Notes: generated by a model from the letters alone, not told the origin. Numbered from the stretch's first letter, positions 9,489 through 18,018 are shown. The stretch is 64,000 nt of DNA from Hoeflea sp038900095 (GCF_038900095.1 NZ_JBBMQQ010000007.1:62001-126000), one strand, 5' to 3'. Translations and numbers: made by a program.

Positions 9489-10040
9489 TCACCAGGTCTC
9501 GCTGACCGCCCGGCGCCCTGCCAGTTCCTCGAGCCGCCGCCGTGTCGCAGCCGTTACCCCTTCGGGCAGCGCATCGGGAGCGAAGAAACCGCTTTCGACA
9601 ATTTCCCGGTCCGCCCGCTTCGGCGCGGTTTGGGTGACCGTGCAGTGATAGAGAGCAACATGATCGCGGCGGCTGGTGCCGCTGTTGAAGTAGACCGCGA
9701 ACAATTCGGCCTGCCCGGAAATCTCGAGATTGCCCTCCTCGCGCAATTCCTTGATCAGCGCCTGGTGGAAGGTTTCGCCGCGCTCGACGCCGCCACCCGG
9801 CATGTGCCAGCCGGGCACATAGGAATGCCGCACCAGGAACACCTGGCCATCGGCATCAAACGCCGCGGCACGCACGCCCAGCGTCATGCCGCGCGAGAGC
9901 GCAAACCATGTGTGCAGCACCCGCGTGACCAGCCTCTCCCGCCAGTTGCGCATTTCCGGCGGACGCGCTTCCGCATCAGCCACGGCTTGCGGCGCTCTGG
10001 CAGGATGGGTATTGCTCACATCATGTTCCGGCTTGCTCAT
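9489..10040 (-). CDS. NUDIX hydrolase
   Basis: A 183-residue NUDIX protein. The NUDIX box runs as GGGVERGETFHQALIKELREE, close to GX5EX7REUXEEXGU, with the metal-binding REE present. An N-terminal tail of about 30 residues precedes the domain. The substrate, a nucleoside diphosphate derivative, is unknown. The start is uncertain: the ATG at 10040 lies inside the divergent metallophosphoesterase gene, giving an 18-base overlap of the two 5' ends, and an ATG at 9953 would remove the overlap but has a weak ribosome site. Confidence 0.85.
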   Translation of the reverse strand: MSKPEHDVSNTHPARAPQAVADAEARPPEMRNWRERLVTRVLHTWFALSRGMTLGVRAAAFDADGQVFLVRHSYVPGWHMPGGGVERGETFHQALIKELREEGNLEISGQAELFAVYFNSGTSRRDHVALYHCTVTQTAPKRADREIVESGFFAPDALPEGVTAATRRRLEELAGRRAVSETW

Positions 10041-10934
10041 ATTTCCGATATCCATCTCGGCCCGTTGCCAAGGGTGACACTGGCCGAACTCGCGTCCAAG
10101 CGGATCACCGGTTATGTGAACTGGCATCGCAATCGCCGCAAGCATCTTTTTGGCAACACGCTGGAGAATGTGCTGGCCGGAATGCGCGAGGCAGCGCCCG
10201 ACCATGTCGCGATCACCGGCGATCTGGTCAACTTGGCGACACGTACCGAGATCGAGGTCGCCCGCCTCTGGCTGGAGACCCATTTCGATCCGCTCAAGAC
10301 CACCCTGGTGCCCGGCAATCATGATGCCTATGTGCCCGGCGCACTGGCGCGGGCAAAGGCCGAATGGCGGCCATGGCTGTTGTCCGACGCGGCTGCCGCG
10401 GACCAGCCGCTGTTTCCGAGCTACCGCCGCCGTGGCCCGGTTGCGCTGATCGGACTGTCGACCGCCAACGCCACGCTGCCTTTCATGGCAACTGGCGATT
10501 TCGGCCGCAAGCAGGCCCGCGCGGCGGGTCAATTGCTCGAGCAGGCACGCCAGGACGGGCTCTACCGGGTCGTGCTGATCCATCATCCGCCGGTTCGCGG
10601 TGCGGCTCCGCTGCACAAGCGGATGCGCGGCATTGGCCGCTTTGCCAGGATGCTCAAACAGCACGGTGCCGAACTGGTGCTGCACGGCCATACCCATCTC
10701 GACACGCTGCATTATCTCAAGGGCCGCGACGGTGAGGTTCCGGTGGTGGGCATTGCCTCGGCAAGCCAGGGGCCGGGCGGCCGCAAACCGCTCGCCGGCT
10801 TCAACCTGTTCGAGATCGACGGCGGGCCGGGCGATTGGCAAACCATCCATCGCCGCATGCAACTGGGCGCAGAAGGTCCAGGCATGGTGGAAAATCAGGC
10901 AGGCGTGATCGCCCTGGAAGAGCGTCTTGGCTGA
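10023..10934 (+). CDS. calcineurin-like metallophosphoesterase
   Basis: A 303-residue cytoplasmic metallophosphoesterase. The two-metal motifs are seen in order: HISDIHLG at the N-terminus, GDLVNL, LVPGNHDAY, then IHHPPV and LHGHTHLD near the C-terminus. Substrate unknown. The start ATG at 10023 gives the usual short N-terminus MFRLAHISDIH; its 5' end overlaps that of the divergent NUDIX gene. Confidence 0.9.
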   Translation: MFRLAHISDIHLGPLPRVTLAELASKRITGYVNWHRNRRKHLFGNTLENVLAGMREAAPDHVAITGDLVNLATRTEIEVARLWLETHFDPLKTTLVPGNHDAYVPGALARAKAEWRPWLLSDAAAADQPLFPSYRRRGPVALIGLSTANATLPFMATGDFGRKQARAAGQLLEQARQDGLYRVVLIHHPPVRGAAPLHKRMRGIGRFARMLKQHGAELVLHGHTHLDTLHYLKGRDGEVPVVGIASASQGPGGRKPLAGFNLFEIDGGPGDWQTIHRRMQLGAEGPGMVENQAGVIALEERLG

Positions 10935-10954
10935 TCAAGCGCGGCTGACCGGCT

Positions 10955-11686
10955 CTAGCCGATCATAGCCGACAGCCGGTCCCAGAAGGCCAGCACCAGC
11001 GCCGCGGCACCGGCCACGCAGCCAAGAATGAACCACGACGTGCCAAGCACCAGTCCCGCACCGCCGGTCCGCGCCGGCGCGGAGGCCTCGGCAGTCTGCA
11101 CCTCGGCCGCATTGGCCGTTTGCCCCACCGGCTCGCTGGTCTGCGCTTCCGGTTTGGTCTCGGCTGCAACCGCGAGCGCATCTTCCGTCCGCGGCATGGA
11201 AGGCTGTTTTGTGCCGGCTTCATCCGCCACCGGTGCCACCGGCTTTGCCGCTGCGCTGGCCTTCAGCACTTCGAAATCACCGGCCATGATCCGTTCCCGC
11301 TCGATCACCCGTTCGGCGATGTAGCGGCTGACCGCATCGGCGGTCGCGGTCATGTCGCTGGTATCGGACAGGATTTCCCGGCCAAGCCGCGTGTCCCGGA
11401 CAAAGCGAAACACCCTGCGGTCATGGCCCATGTGCACATGCGCCACCGCATCGATCCACAGCCGTGGCTGCAGCCCCTTGGAAAGACCGAAGTCGAAGCG
11501 GTCGTCCGCCGGATCAATATCGGCAAGCACCGGCCGGATTTCCTCGGCCAGAAGCTCCAGCCGGGCACGGTCGGCGTCGCGCATGTCGACCACCACATCG
11601 GTCCTGTCAGCGGCAGCAATCTTGACGTCGCGCACGATGTCCGACAGGCGGCGGTCATTGGCAGGCGTCTTGGGTCGGTCGGTCAT
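10955..11686 (-). CDS. hypothetical protein with C-terminal membrane anchor
   Basis: A 243-residue protein I do not recognise by function. Residues 1-140 form a soluble region with WIDAVAHVHMGHDRRVFRFVRD, about 70 residues of low-complexity Ala/Pro/Glu/Thr linker follow, and a single hydrophobic helix (SWFILGCVAGAAALVLAF) ends the chain, so the domain is probably cytoplasmic and tail-anchored. It converges on the metallophosphoesterase gene and shares direction with the hydrolase and leuA upstream. Confidence 0.75.
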   Translation of the reverse strand: MTDRPKTPANDRRLSDIVRDVKIAAADRTDVVVDMRDADRARLELLAEEIRPVLADIDPADDRFDFGLSKGLQPRLWIDAVAHVHMGHDRRVFRFVRDTRLGREILSDTSDMTATADAVSRYIAERVIERERIMAGDFEVLKASAAAKPVAPVADEAGTKQPSMPRTEDALAVAAETKPEAQTSEPVGQTANAAEVQTAEASAPARTGGAGLVLGTSWFILGCVAGAAALVLAFWDRLSAMIG

Positions 11687-11807
11687 GGTATTGTTCCAGC
11701 AAGGATTTGGTTAACAACTCCTTACCACAGACCGTCATTGATGGCGACAATGCGGCAGCAGCCGATTGCCGACGTGGTAAAGAGCCAAAATCCGCCTGAT
11801 CTGCTGC

Positions 11808-11843
11808 TCTGACGCGGGTTTGAACCCAGGCTCAGGCGTCAGA
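11808..11843. repeat. nested inverted repeat at hydrolase stop codon
   Basis: TCTGACGC (11808-11815) is the exact complement of GCGTCAGA (11836-11843); inside lies GGGTTtgaACCC. The structure spans the stop codon of the alpha/beta hydrolase gene. No T-run follows on either strand, so it is not a classical terminator. Confidence 0.45.
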
Positions 11844-12608
11844 CCCGACCGCTTCAACCAGCACGCGGACAACCGCATCCGGCGCTTCCTCCGGCAGCAT
11901 GTGGCCAAGCCCGGGCAACACGTTGAAAACGAAGGAAGCCGGCAGGGCGGGAGGTTTCGGGCACGGCAGCACCGTGTCATCCGTTCCCCAGATCACCGCC
12001 ACCGGCATTTTGAGCGCCGCCAGCGCATCGGCCGGCAGGACACCCTGCCCTTCTTCCGGCCCGTTCGGGAACATCGCCCGGTAGGTCTCGTCAAGCGCCA
12101 CGATCTGGCCGGGCCGGGCGCGGGCTGCGACAAAATGCTCGACCACCGCTTGCGGCGTATCGAAACTTGCCGCCGACATCTCGTTGAGACATTTCCGGAT
12201 CTCGGCCTCCGATGTCGCCTTGGCATAGCGCTGCAACAGATCCGCATTGATTGCGCTGGCCATGCCGCCCGGCGCCACCAGTGTGAGCGACTTGACCCGG
12301 TCCGGTGCGCGCATGGCAATCAGCGCCGACACCGCGCCCCCCATCGAGTGCCCGGCCAGGTGAAACGCCGTCACCCCGGCGGCATCGAGCCCTGTCAGGA
12401 TGGCTTTCGCCATCCGCCCAGCGCCTCCGCGTCCGTCAGCATCGAGCGAACCGCCATGGCCGGGCAGATCAACCGTGATCACCCGCAGGCTTTTGGGCAG
12501 CTCCACCCTGACCGCGTCCCAGGCCGAACCGTCACCACCAAACCCGTGCAGCAACACCAGCGGCGTGCCGTCGGCAGCGCCTGAAAAATCCATATGAAGT
12601 CCGCTCAC
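11832..12608 (-). CDS. alpha/beta hydrolase
   Basis: A 258-residue alpha/beta hydrolase. The oxyanion region is LLHGFGGDGSAW, the nucleophile elbow is GHSMGG (near residue 98), the acid is in VIWGTDD and the histidine is in LPGLGHMLPEEAP. The architecture matches the acyl-transferase/hydrolase family that includes acetoin-dehydrogenase E2-like hydrolases, but no lipoyl domain is present, and the substrate is unknown. It follows leuA in the same direction 70 bases downstream, separated by a terminator-like hairpin. Confidence 0.88.
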   Translation of the reverse strand: MSGLHMDFSGAADGTPLVLLHGFGGDGSAWDAVRVELPKSLRVITVDLPGHGGSLDADGRGGAGRMAKAILTGLDAAGVTAFHLAGHSMGGAVSALIAMRAPDRVKSLTLVAPGGMASAINADLLQRYAKATSEAEIRKCLNEMSAASFDTPQAVVEHFVAARARPGQIVALDETYRAMFPNGPEEGQGVLPADALAALKMPVAVIWGTDDTVLPCPKPPALPASFVFNVLPGLGHMLPEEAPDAVVRVLVEAVGSDA

Positions 12609-12636
12609 GGCGCTCTCCTCCCCCGCATCTCAATAG

Positions 12637-12663
12637 CAAACCGCCGCGCTGGTGGCGCGGCGG
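12637..12663 (-). terminator. leuA terminator hairpin
   Basis: A perfect 9-bp stem CCGCCGCGC/GCGCGGCGG with a 5-base loop lies 16 bases after the leuA stop and is followed on the minus strand by TTTGC, a short T-run. Confidence 0.6.
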
Positions 12664-12678
12664 TCAATTCATCTGATC

Positions 12679-14388
12679 TCAGTCTTTCGACACTGCCAGC
12701 ACCCGGTTGGCCGCCGACACCACCGCTTCAAGCGATGCCGCCACGATGTTGGTGTTGACGCCCGCGCCATAGAGTTTGCCCACCGGCGTTTCCATCTGCA
12801 TGTAGCAGATCGCAGCCGCGTTGGAGCCGTGCTGCATCGAGTGCTCGGAATAGTTCGCCACCGTCAGCTCGATGCCGAGATAGCTGCAAAGCGCGTTGAC
12901 AAACCCGTCGATCGGCCCGGTGCCGCGGCCCTCGATATGCTTGGTCTCGCCATTGTCGGTGATCTCGGCCGAAACGATGCGGATGCCCTTGTTGTCGGGA
13001 TCGGTATGGGTGTGGTGATCGACAAACCCCAGCCGTGCACCGGGCTGGTTGACGTAGAGCTGCATGAAGCTCTCGTAGATCCGCTTCGGCGGCAGCTCCA
13101 CGCCCTCTTCATCGGTAATGCGCTGGATTTCCTCGCGGAATTCCACCTGCAGGTTGCGCGGCAGGTCGAGCCCGTAATCCTCCTTCAGGATATAGGCGAT
13201 GCCGCCCTTGCCCGATTGCGAGTTGATCCGGATGATCGCCTCGTAGGAACGCCCCACATCGGCCGGATCGATCGGCAGGTAAGGCACTTCCCATTCCGGC
13301 TTGTTGGCCTTGCGGATCGCCTTGATGCCCTTGTTGATCGCATCCTGGTGCGAGCCGGAAAACGCCGTGTAGACCAGTTCGCCGACGTAAGGATGCCTTT
13401 CGGGGATCTTCATCTCGTTGGAATATTCGAACACCGCCTTGATCCGCTCGATGTCCGAGCAATCGAGCTCGGGGTCGACCCCTTGGGTGAACATGTTCAG
13501 CGCCAGCGCCACCACATCGACATTGCCGGTGCGCTCGCCATTGCCGAACAGCGTGCCCTCGACCCGGTCGGCGCCCGCCATCAGCCCCAGTTCGGTGGCG
13601 GCAATGCCGGTGCCGCGGTCATTGTGCGGATGCAGCGACACCAGCACGTTCTCGCGGTTGTCGATGTTCCGGCACATCCACTCGATCTGGTCAGCATAGA
13701 TGTTCGGCGTCGCCATTTCCACGGTCGACGGCAGGTTGAGGATCAGCTTGTTGTCGGGCGTCGGCGCGATGATGTCGATCACCGCATTGGAGATTTCCAG
13801 CGCCACTTCCAGCTCGGTGCCGGTAAAGCTTTCCGGCGAATACTCGAAGCGGAACCCGCCGCCGGCCTTCTCCGCCATCTCCTTGATCATCTTCGCCGCA
13901 TCGACGGCAATCTGCTTGATTCCGGCCACATCCTTGTCAAACACCACCCGGCGCTGCAGCTCGGATGTCGAATTGTAAAAATGGATGATCGGCCGATTGG
14001 CGCCCTTGAGCGCCTCGAACGTGCGGGTGATCAGCTCCGGCCGGCACTGCACCAGCACCTGCAGCGACACATCATCGGGCACGCCGCCCTCTTCCACGCA
14101 CCAGCGGGCAAAATCGAAGTCGGTCTGCGAGGCCGAGGGAAACCCGATCTCGATTTCCTTGAACCCCATGTCGAGCAGCAACTGGAACATCCGCGCCTTG
14201 CGGTCATGTCCCATCGGGTTGATCAGCGACTGGTTGCCGTCGCGCAAATCCACCGAGCACCAGATCGGCGCTTTCTCGATACGCTTGGACGGCCAGGTCC
14301 GGTCAGCAAGATCGATCAACGGATAGGGGTGATATTTCTGCGATGCCGTCGGCATGCCCTTGTGTCCGGATGAAGCGTGTGCGGTCAT
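12679..14388 (-). CDS. leuA: 2-isopropylmalate synthase
   Basis: A 569-residue LeuA of the long, fungal/alphaproteobacterial type, which condenses acetyl-CoA and 2-oxoisovalerate in the first committed step of leucine synthesis. The metal-binding start of the barrel is CSVDLRDGNQSL near residue 44; HPHNDRGTG carries the HxH-type ligands, and the C-terminal third (residues about 430-569) is the regulatory domain with GRGTGPIDGF that binds leucine for feedback inhibition. Upstream lies a candidate attenuator with a leucine-containing leader peptide, and a terminator follows the gene. Confidence 0.95.
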   Translation of the reverse strand: MTAHASSGHKGMPTASQKYHPYPLIDLADRTWPSKRIEKAPIWCSVDLRDGNQSLINPMGHDRKARMFQLLLDMGFKEIEIGFPSASQTDFDFARWCVEEGGVPDDVSLQVLVQCRPELITRTFEALKGANRPIIHFYNSTSELQRRVVFDKDVAGIKQIAVDAAKMIKEMAEKAGGGFRFEYSPESFTGTELEVALEISNAVIDIIAPTPDNKLILNLPSTVEMATPNIYADQIEWMCRNIDNRENVLVSLHPHNDRGTGIAATELGLMAGADRVEGTLFGNGERTGNVDVVALALNMFTQGVDPELDCSDIERIKAVFEYSNEMKIPERHPYVGELVYTAFSGSHQDAINKGIKAIRKANKPEWEVPYLPIDPADVGRSYEAIIRINSQSGKGGIAYILKEDYGLDLPRNLQVEFREEIQRITDEEGVELPPKRIYESFMQLYVNQPGARLGFVDHHTHTDPDNKGIRIVSAEITDNGETKHIEGRGTGPIDGFVNALCSYLGIELTVANYSEHSMQHGSNAAAICYMQMETPVGKLYGAGVNTNIVAASLEAVVSAANRVLAVSKD

Positions 14389-14541
14389 GATTGTCTCTCG
14401 TCTCCTGGCCCTGTCGCCCGGCGTCGCGTCAATTGCGGCGTCAACAGGCGCTATAGGCCGTCATGTTGCATTCAGGAAAAAATGTAAAGTCGCGAGAGGA
14501 GCGAGGGTCGCGTCAGCGGCATATCGACCGCCGGACGCTCC
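14389..14541 (-). promoter_or_regulatory. candidate leucine attenuator region between leader peptide and leuA
   Basis: The 153 bases between the leader-peptide stop and leuA hold several competing stems: CGACCG/CGGTCG (14525-14530 with 14555-14560, the latter inside the leader gene), GCTC/GAGC, and CGCGA/TCGCG (14491-14495 with 14508-14512) followed on the minus strand by TTTACATTTTTT. This is the expected arrangement for translation-controlled attenuation, though the last stem is short. The structure is seen; the function is inferred. Confidence 0.45.
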
Positions 14542-14661
14542 TCAACGAGCCCGACGGTCGCCGCTAAGTGCGAGAAGTAGGCCACCAAGACGCGCACACG
14601 AAACCGCCGCCGCTGCAAAGCGGGCGAAAAAGGTCTCGGAGGGGCGTGTGGTCGAGGTCAT
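14542..14661 (-). CDS. leuL: candidate leuA leader peptide
   Basis: A 39-residue reading frame ending 153 bases upstream of leuA. Its C-terminal part contains LGGLLLALSG, five leucines in eight residues including a CTA codon, where a ribosome stall on low charged tRNA-Leu would affect the stems downstream. A promoter-like pair (TTGCCA, 17 bases, TATCTT) places the transcription start at or next to the A of the ATG, so the message would be leaderless, as known for trpL in Sinorhizobium. No ribosome site is present, which fits. The peptide itself probably has no enzyme role. Confidence 0.5.
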   Translation of the reverse strand: MTSTTRPSETFFARFAAAAVSCARLGGLLLALSGDRRAR

Positions 14662-14667
14662 GAGGAA

Positions 14668-14696
14668 AAGATAGCGAGAGCAGGGTGGGATGGCAA
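14668..14696 (-). promoter_or_regulatory. candidate leuL-leuA promoter
   Basis: On the minus strand TTGCCA (14696-14691) and TATCTT (14673-14668) are separated by 17 bases. The first base of the leader ATG (14661) lies seven bases beyond the -10 hexamer. Confidence 0.5.
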
Positions 14697-14767
14697 GGGG
14701 GGATAATGTTGACACAGTCTCACGCACTGGGGTTGCTGTTTGTACATTCAACAACTTTTTAGAATCT

Positions 14768-14796
14768 GGTATGAATTAGTCATACTTTGCCATACC
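14768..14796 (+). promoter_or_regulatory. parDE operator inverted repeats
   Basis: GTATGA (14769-14774) and TCATAC (14780-14785) form a perfect inverted repeat around ATTAG, and a further CATACC (14791-14796) repeats the right arm. The repeats end 20 bases before the parD start, where a ParD ribbon-helix-helix protein would autoregulate the operon. Confidence 0.6.
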
Positions 14797-14816
14797 CTAG
14801 TGAAAAAGGATCAATC

Positions 14817-15089
14817 ATGGACAAGCGAACCGTCAGCCTTCCCGATGAGCATGCGAACTATATCGATCAAAAAGTCAGCTCCGGAGATTACGCTTCGGCA
14901 AGTGAAGTCATTCGGGCCGGGCTTCGCGCCCTGCAGGAGCGAGACCGCGCCGTGGAAGACTGGCTGCGCAACCAGGTTGCGCCAACCTATGATGCAATGC
15001 TTGCCGACCCCTCGCGCGGGATTCCGGCAAGTTCCGTCTTTGATGATATTCGCGCGCTGCACGCTCAAAAGACAAATGGCTCCGCGTGA
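14817..15089 (+). CDS. parD: type II antitoxin ParD
   Basis: A 90-residue ParD/CopG-type antitoxin. The N-terminus (KRTVSLPDEHANYIDQKV) forms the ribbon-helix-helix DNA-binding fold with the ASEVIRAGLRAL helix; the C-terminal half binds toxin. An AAAGGA ribosome site precedes the ATG by 8 bases. Its last codons overlap the GTG start of parE, so antitoxin is made first and the two are coupled. It diverges from the leuA leader. Confidence 0.93.
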   Translation: MDKRTVSLPDEHANYIDQKVSSGDYASASEVIRAGLRALQERDRAVEDWLRNQVAPTYDAMLADPSRGIPASSVFDDIRALHAQKTNGSA

Positions 15090-15385
15090 AACCGCGCGAC
15101 ATCATCTTCGCGCCGGAAGCGCGTGCGGATGTGTTGGCGCTCTATGAATGGATCAGCGCCAAAGCCAGTCCCGAAGTCGCGATGGCCTATATCTCCCGAA
15201 TCGAACGCTATTGCAGCGGCTTCGATCTGGCGTCACAGCGCGGTCATTCCCGTGATGATATTCGAACAGGCCTGCGCGTCATCGGCTTTGAAAGGCGCGT
15301 CACCATCGCATTCGTGGTCTCAGATCAAGCCGTCACCATTCTCCGCCTGTTTTACGGCGGACAGAATTGGGAAGATAATTTGTGA
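15086..15385 (+). CDS. parE: type II toxin ParE (RelE/ParE superfamily)
   Basis: A 99-residue ParE toxin starting with GTG in the overlap GTGA with the parD stop. The start IIFAPEARADVLALYEWI is the family's typical first strand and helix, and the end AVTILRLFYGGQNWEDNL matches the conserved tail of ParE. ParE proteins act on DNA gyrase. Full length with no visible damage, so the module is probably active. Confidence 0.93.
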   Translation: MKPRDIIFAPEARADVLALYEWISAKASPEVAMAYISRIERYCSGFDLASQRGHSRDDIRTGLRVIGFERRVTIAFVVSDQAVTILRLFYGGQNWEDNL

Positions 15386-15583
15386 TGTAGCGCTTTAGAA
15401 AATGGTGTGAGGCTTCAACCGGTATCGGCGAAGGTCTCCCCTTTTTCACCCGAATCCCGCATCAGCCCTTGCCTATGACAGCCGATTTCCCTAATTCCCC
15501 CTGACGCATGATCCCCGGCAGCGCCGGGCCGGCGCCTTGACCCCTTGTCCGAACCCGTTGCCTCGTGTGCACCCCCTCCCCCC

Positions 15584-16702
15584 ATGACCAGGATGGATGA
15601 GACCGTGATCCAGACTCCCTATTATCTGATCGACAAGTCAAAGCTCTTGATCAACATGGAAAAGATCGCGCATCTGCGCGAGGCATCCGGCGCCAAGGCG
15701 CTCTTGGCGCTCAAGTGCTTTGCCACCTGGGGCGTGTTTGATTTCATGGCCGACTACATGGACGGCACCACCTCGTCCTCGCTCAACGAGGTGCGGCTTG
15801 GCCGCGAGCGCTTCGGCAAGGAAACCCACGCCTACTCAGTCGCCTATGCCGATCACGAGATCGACGAAGTCGTCTCCCACGCCGACAAGATCATCTTCAA
15901 TTCCATCGGCCAGCTCACCCGCTTTGCAGGCCATGCCGACGGCATCACCCGCGGGCTGCGGCTCAATCCCGGCGTCTCGTCCTCGTCGTTCGATCTGGCC
16001 GATCCGGCGCGGCCCTATTCGCGGCTGGGGGAATGGGATCTCAAGCAGGTCGAGCCGGTGATGGAGATGATCTCCGGCTTCATGATTCACAACAATTGCG
16101 AAAACGGCGATTTCGCGCTGTTTGACCAGATGCTCGGCAATATCGAGCAGAAATTCGGCCCGCTGTTGAAGAAGGCCGAATGGGTCAGCCTCGGCGGCGG
16201 CATCCATTTCACCGGCGAGGACTATCCGCTCGACACTTTCGCCGAACGGCTCAAGCGCTTTTCCGGCGAGTACGGCGTGCAGGTCTATCTCGAACCCGGC
16301 GAAGCCTCGATTACCAAATCGACAACGCTGGAAGTCACCGTGCTCGACACGCTGTTCAACGGCAAGAACCTCGCCATTGTCGACAGCTCCATCGAGGCCC
16401 ATATGCTGGATCTCTTGATCTACCGCGAAAACGCCAAGATCGAACCCAATAGCGGCGATCATCGTTACATGATCTGCGGCAAGTCCTGCCTCGCCGGCGA
16501 TATCTTCGGCGAGTTCAATTTCCCGGCCAAACTGGCGATCGGCGACCGGATTTCGGTCCAGGACGCCGCCGGCTATACAATGGTCAAGAAAAACTGGTTT
16601 AACGGCGTGCAAATGCCGTCAATCGCCATCCGCGAGCTGGATGGCAGCATCAGAACGGTCCGTGAGTTTGATTACGCGGATTTCGAGCACAGCCTTTCGT
16701 AA
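15584..16702 (+). CDS. nspC: carboxynorspermidine decarboxylase
   Basis: A PLP enzyme of the alanine-racemase fold III group (about 372 residues) that decarboxylates carboxy(nor)spermidine in the alternative spermidine pathway. The PLP lysine is in ALLALKCFATW near residue 40. Other motifs are GLRLNPGVS, MIHNNCEN, SLGGGIHFTG and the C-terminal MICGKSCLAGD with the catalytic cysteine. The start is uncertain: ATG at 15584, ATG at 15593 or GTG at 15605 are all possible; none has a strong ribosome site. The next gene, 38 bases downstream, makes the substrate. Confidence 0.88.
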   Translation: MTRMDETVIQTPYYLIDKSKLLINMEKIAHLREASGAKALLALKCFATWGVFDFMADYMDGTTSSSLNEVRLGRERFGKETHAYSVAYADHEIDEVVSHADKIIFNSIGQLTRFAGHADGITRGLRLNPGVSSSSFDLADPARPYSRLGEWDLKQVEPVMEMISGFMIHNNCENGDFALFDQMLGNIEQKFGPLLKKAEWVSLGGGIHFTGEDYPLDTFAERLKRFSGEYGVQVYLEPGEASITKSTTLEVTVLDTLFNGKNLAIVDSSIEAHMLDLLIYRENAKIEPNSGDHRYMICGKSCLAGDIFGEFNFPAKLAIGDRISVQDAAGYTMVKKNWFNGVQMPSIAIRELDGSIRTVREFDYADFEHSLS

Positions 16703-16740
16703 GGCCTCTGACGATTGGACATAGGAGTTAGTCCCCCATC

Positions 16741-17982
16741 ATGAAGAAGAACGTTCTCATCATCGGCGCCGGCGGCGTCGCCCAGGTCGTCGCCCACAAA
16801 TGCGCCCAGAACAATGACGTGCTCGGCGACATCAACATCGCCTCGCGCACCAAGGCCAAGTGCGACGCCATCATCGCCTCCATCGGCGAGAAGAACGCCA
16901 TGAAGCAGCCCGGCGTTCTTGCCGGCCATGCGCTCGACGCCATGGACGTCGAGGCCACCAAGGCGCTGATCAAGGCGACCAACTCGCAGATCGTCATCAA
17001 TGTCGGAACCGCCTTCCTCAACATGTCGGTGATGCGCGCCTGCATCGACACCGGTGCCGCCTATATCGACACCGCCATCCATGAGGAGCCGGGCAAGATC
17101 TGCGAAACCCCGCCCTGGTACGGCAACTACGAATGGAAGCGCGCCGACGAGTGCGCTGAGAAGGGCGTCACCGTCATCCTCGGCGCCGGCTTCGATCCGG
17201 GCGTCGTCAACGCCTATGCGGCGCTTGCAAAGAACGACTATTTCGACAAAGTCACCGATGTCGACATCGTCGACATCAATGCCGGCAGCCACGGCAAGTA
17301 CTTCGCCACCAATTTCGACCCGGAAATCAACTTCCGCGAATTCACCGGCGTGGTCTATTCCTGGCAGGGCGGCGAGTGGAAGACCAACGAGATGTTCGAG
17401 ATCGGCAAGACCTACGACCTGCCCGTCGTAGGTCCCTCGAAGGCCTATCTCTGCGGCCATGACGAGGTCCATTCGCTGGCCAAGAACATGGATGGCGCCG
17501 ACGTCCGCTTCTGGATGGGCTTTGGCGATCACTACATCAATGTCTTCACCGTGCTCAAGAACATCGGCCTGCTGTCCGAACAGCCGGTCAAGCTCGCCGA
17601 CGGCACCGAAGTCGTGCCGCTCAAGGTGGTCAAGGCCTGCCTGCCCGACCCGGCATCGCTGGCGCCCGAATACACCGGCAAGACCTGCATCGGCGATTTC
17701 GTCAAGGGTCAGAAGGACGGCAAGGAACGCGAGGTCTTCATCTACAACGTTGCCGACCACAAGGACGCCTACAACGAAGTCGGCAGCCAGGGCATTTCCT
17801 ACACCGCGGGCGTTCCCCCGGTCGCAGCCGCCATGCTGGTCGCCACCGGCGAGTGGGATGTCAAGAGAATGGCCAATGTCGAGGAACTCGACCCGAAACC
17901 GTTCCTCAACATCCTCAACCACAACGGCCTGCCGACCCGCATCAAGGACGAGAACGGCGACCGCGCACTGGACTTTTCCTGA
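16741..17982 (+). CDS. carboxynorspermidine dehydrogenase (saccharopine dehydrogenase family)
   Basis: A 413-residue NADPH-dependent enzyme that condenses aspartate semialdehyde with a diamine to form carboxy(nor)spermidine. The dinucleotide loop is LIIGAGGVAQVVAHK at the N-terminus, followed by NVGTAFLNMSVMRACI and ILGAGFDPGVVNAYA, the family's signature stretches. It is paired with the decarboxylase gene just upstream; together they convert putrescine to spermidine without S-adenosylmethionine. A strong terminator follows. Confidence 0.92.
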   Translation: MKKNVLIIGAGGVAQVVAHKCAQNNDVLGDINIASRTKAKCDAIIASIGEKNAMKQPGVLAGHALDAMDVEATKALIKATNSQIVINVGTAFLNMSVMRACIDTGAAYIDTAIHEEPGKICETPPWYGNYEWKRADECAEKGVTVILGAGFDPGVVNAYAALAKNDYFDKVTDVDIVDINAGSHGKYFATNFDPEINFREFTGVVYSWQGGEWKTNEMFEIGKTYDLPVVGPSKAYLCGHDEVHSLAKNMDGADVRFWMGFGDHYINVFTVLKNIGLLSEQPVKLADGTEVVPLKVVKACLPDPASLAPEYTGKTCIGDFVKGQKDGKEREVFIYNVADHKDAYNEVGSQGISYTAGVPPVAAAMLVATGEWDVKRMANVEELDPKPFLNILNHNGLPTRIKDENGDRALDFS

Positions 17983-18018
17983 TCCGGCAAACACCGTGAA
18001 CCGGTAACGCAAGACGTG

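Noticed and set aside
9489..10862. 457-codon minus-strand frame through the metallophosphoesterase
   Set aside because: Only its C-terminal part from 10040 down is the NUDIX gene; the rest is antisense to the metallophosphoesterase.
11801..11845. tRNA-like GGGTTTGAACCC arm
   Set aside because: The T-arm-like sequence is not followed by an acceptor stem or anticodon arm; it is the inner stem of the nested inverted repeat.
12652..14373. 573-codon open frame on the plus strand
   Set aside because: It is the reverse of leuA, rich in Arg, His and Asp as expected of an antisense frame; leuA is beyond doubt.
16672..18012. 446-codon open frame on the minus strand
   Set aside because: It is opposite the carboxynorspermidine dehydrogenase gene, which has clear family motifs.
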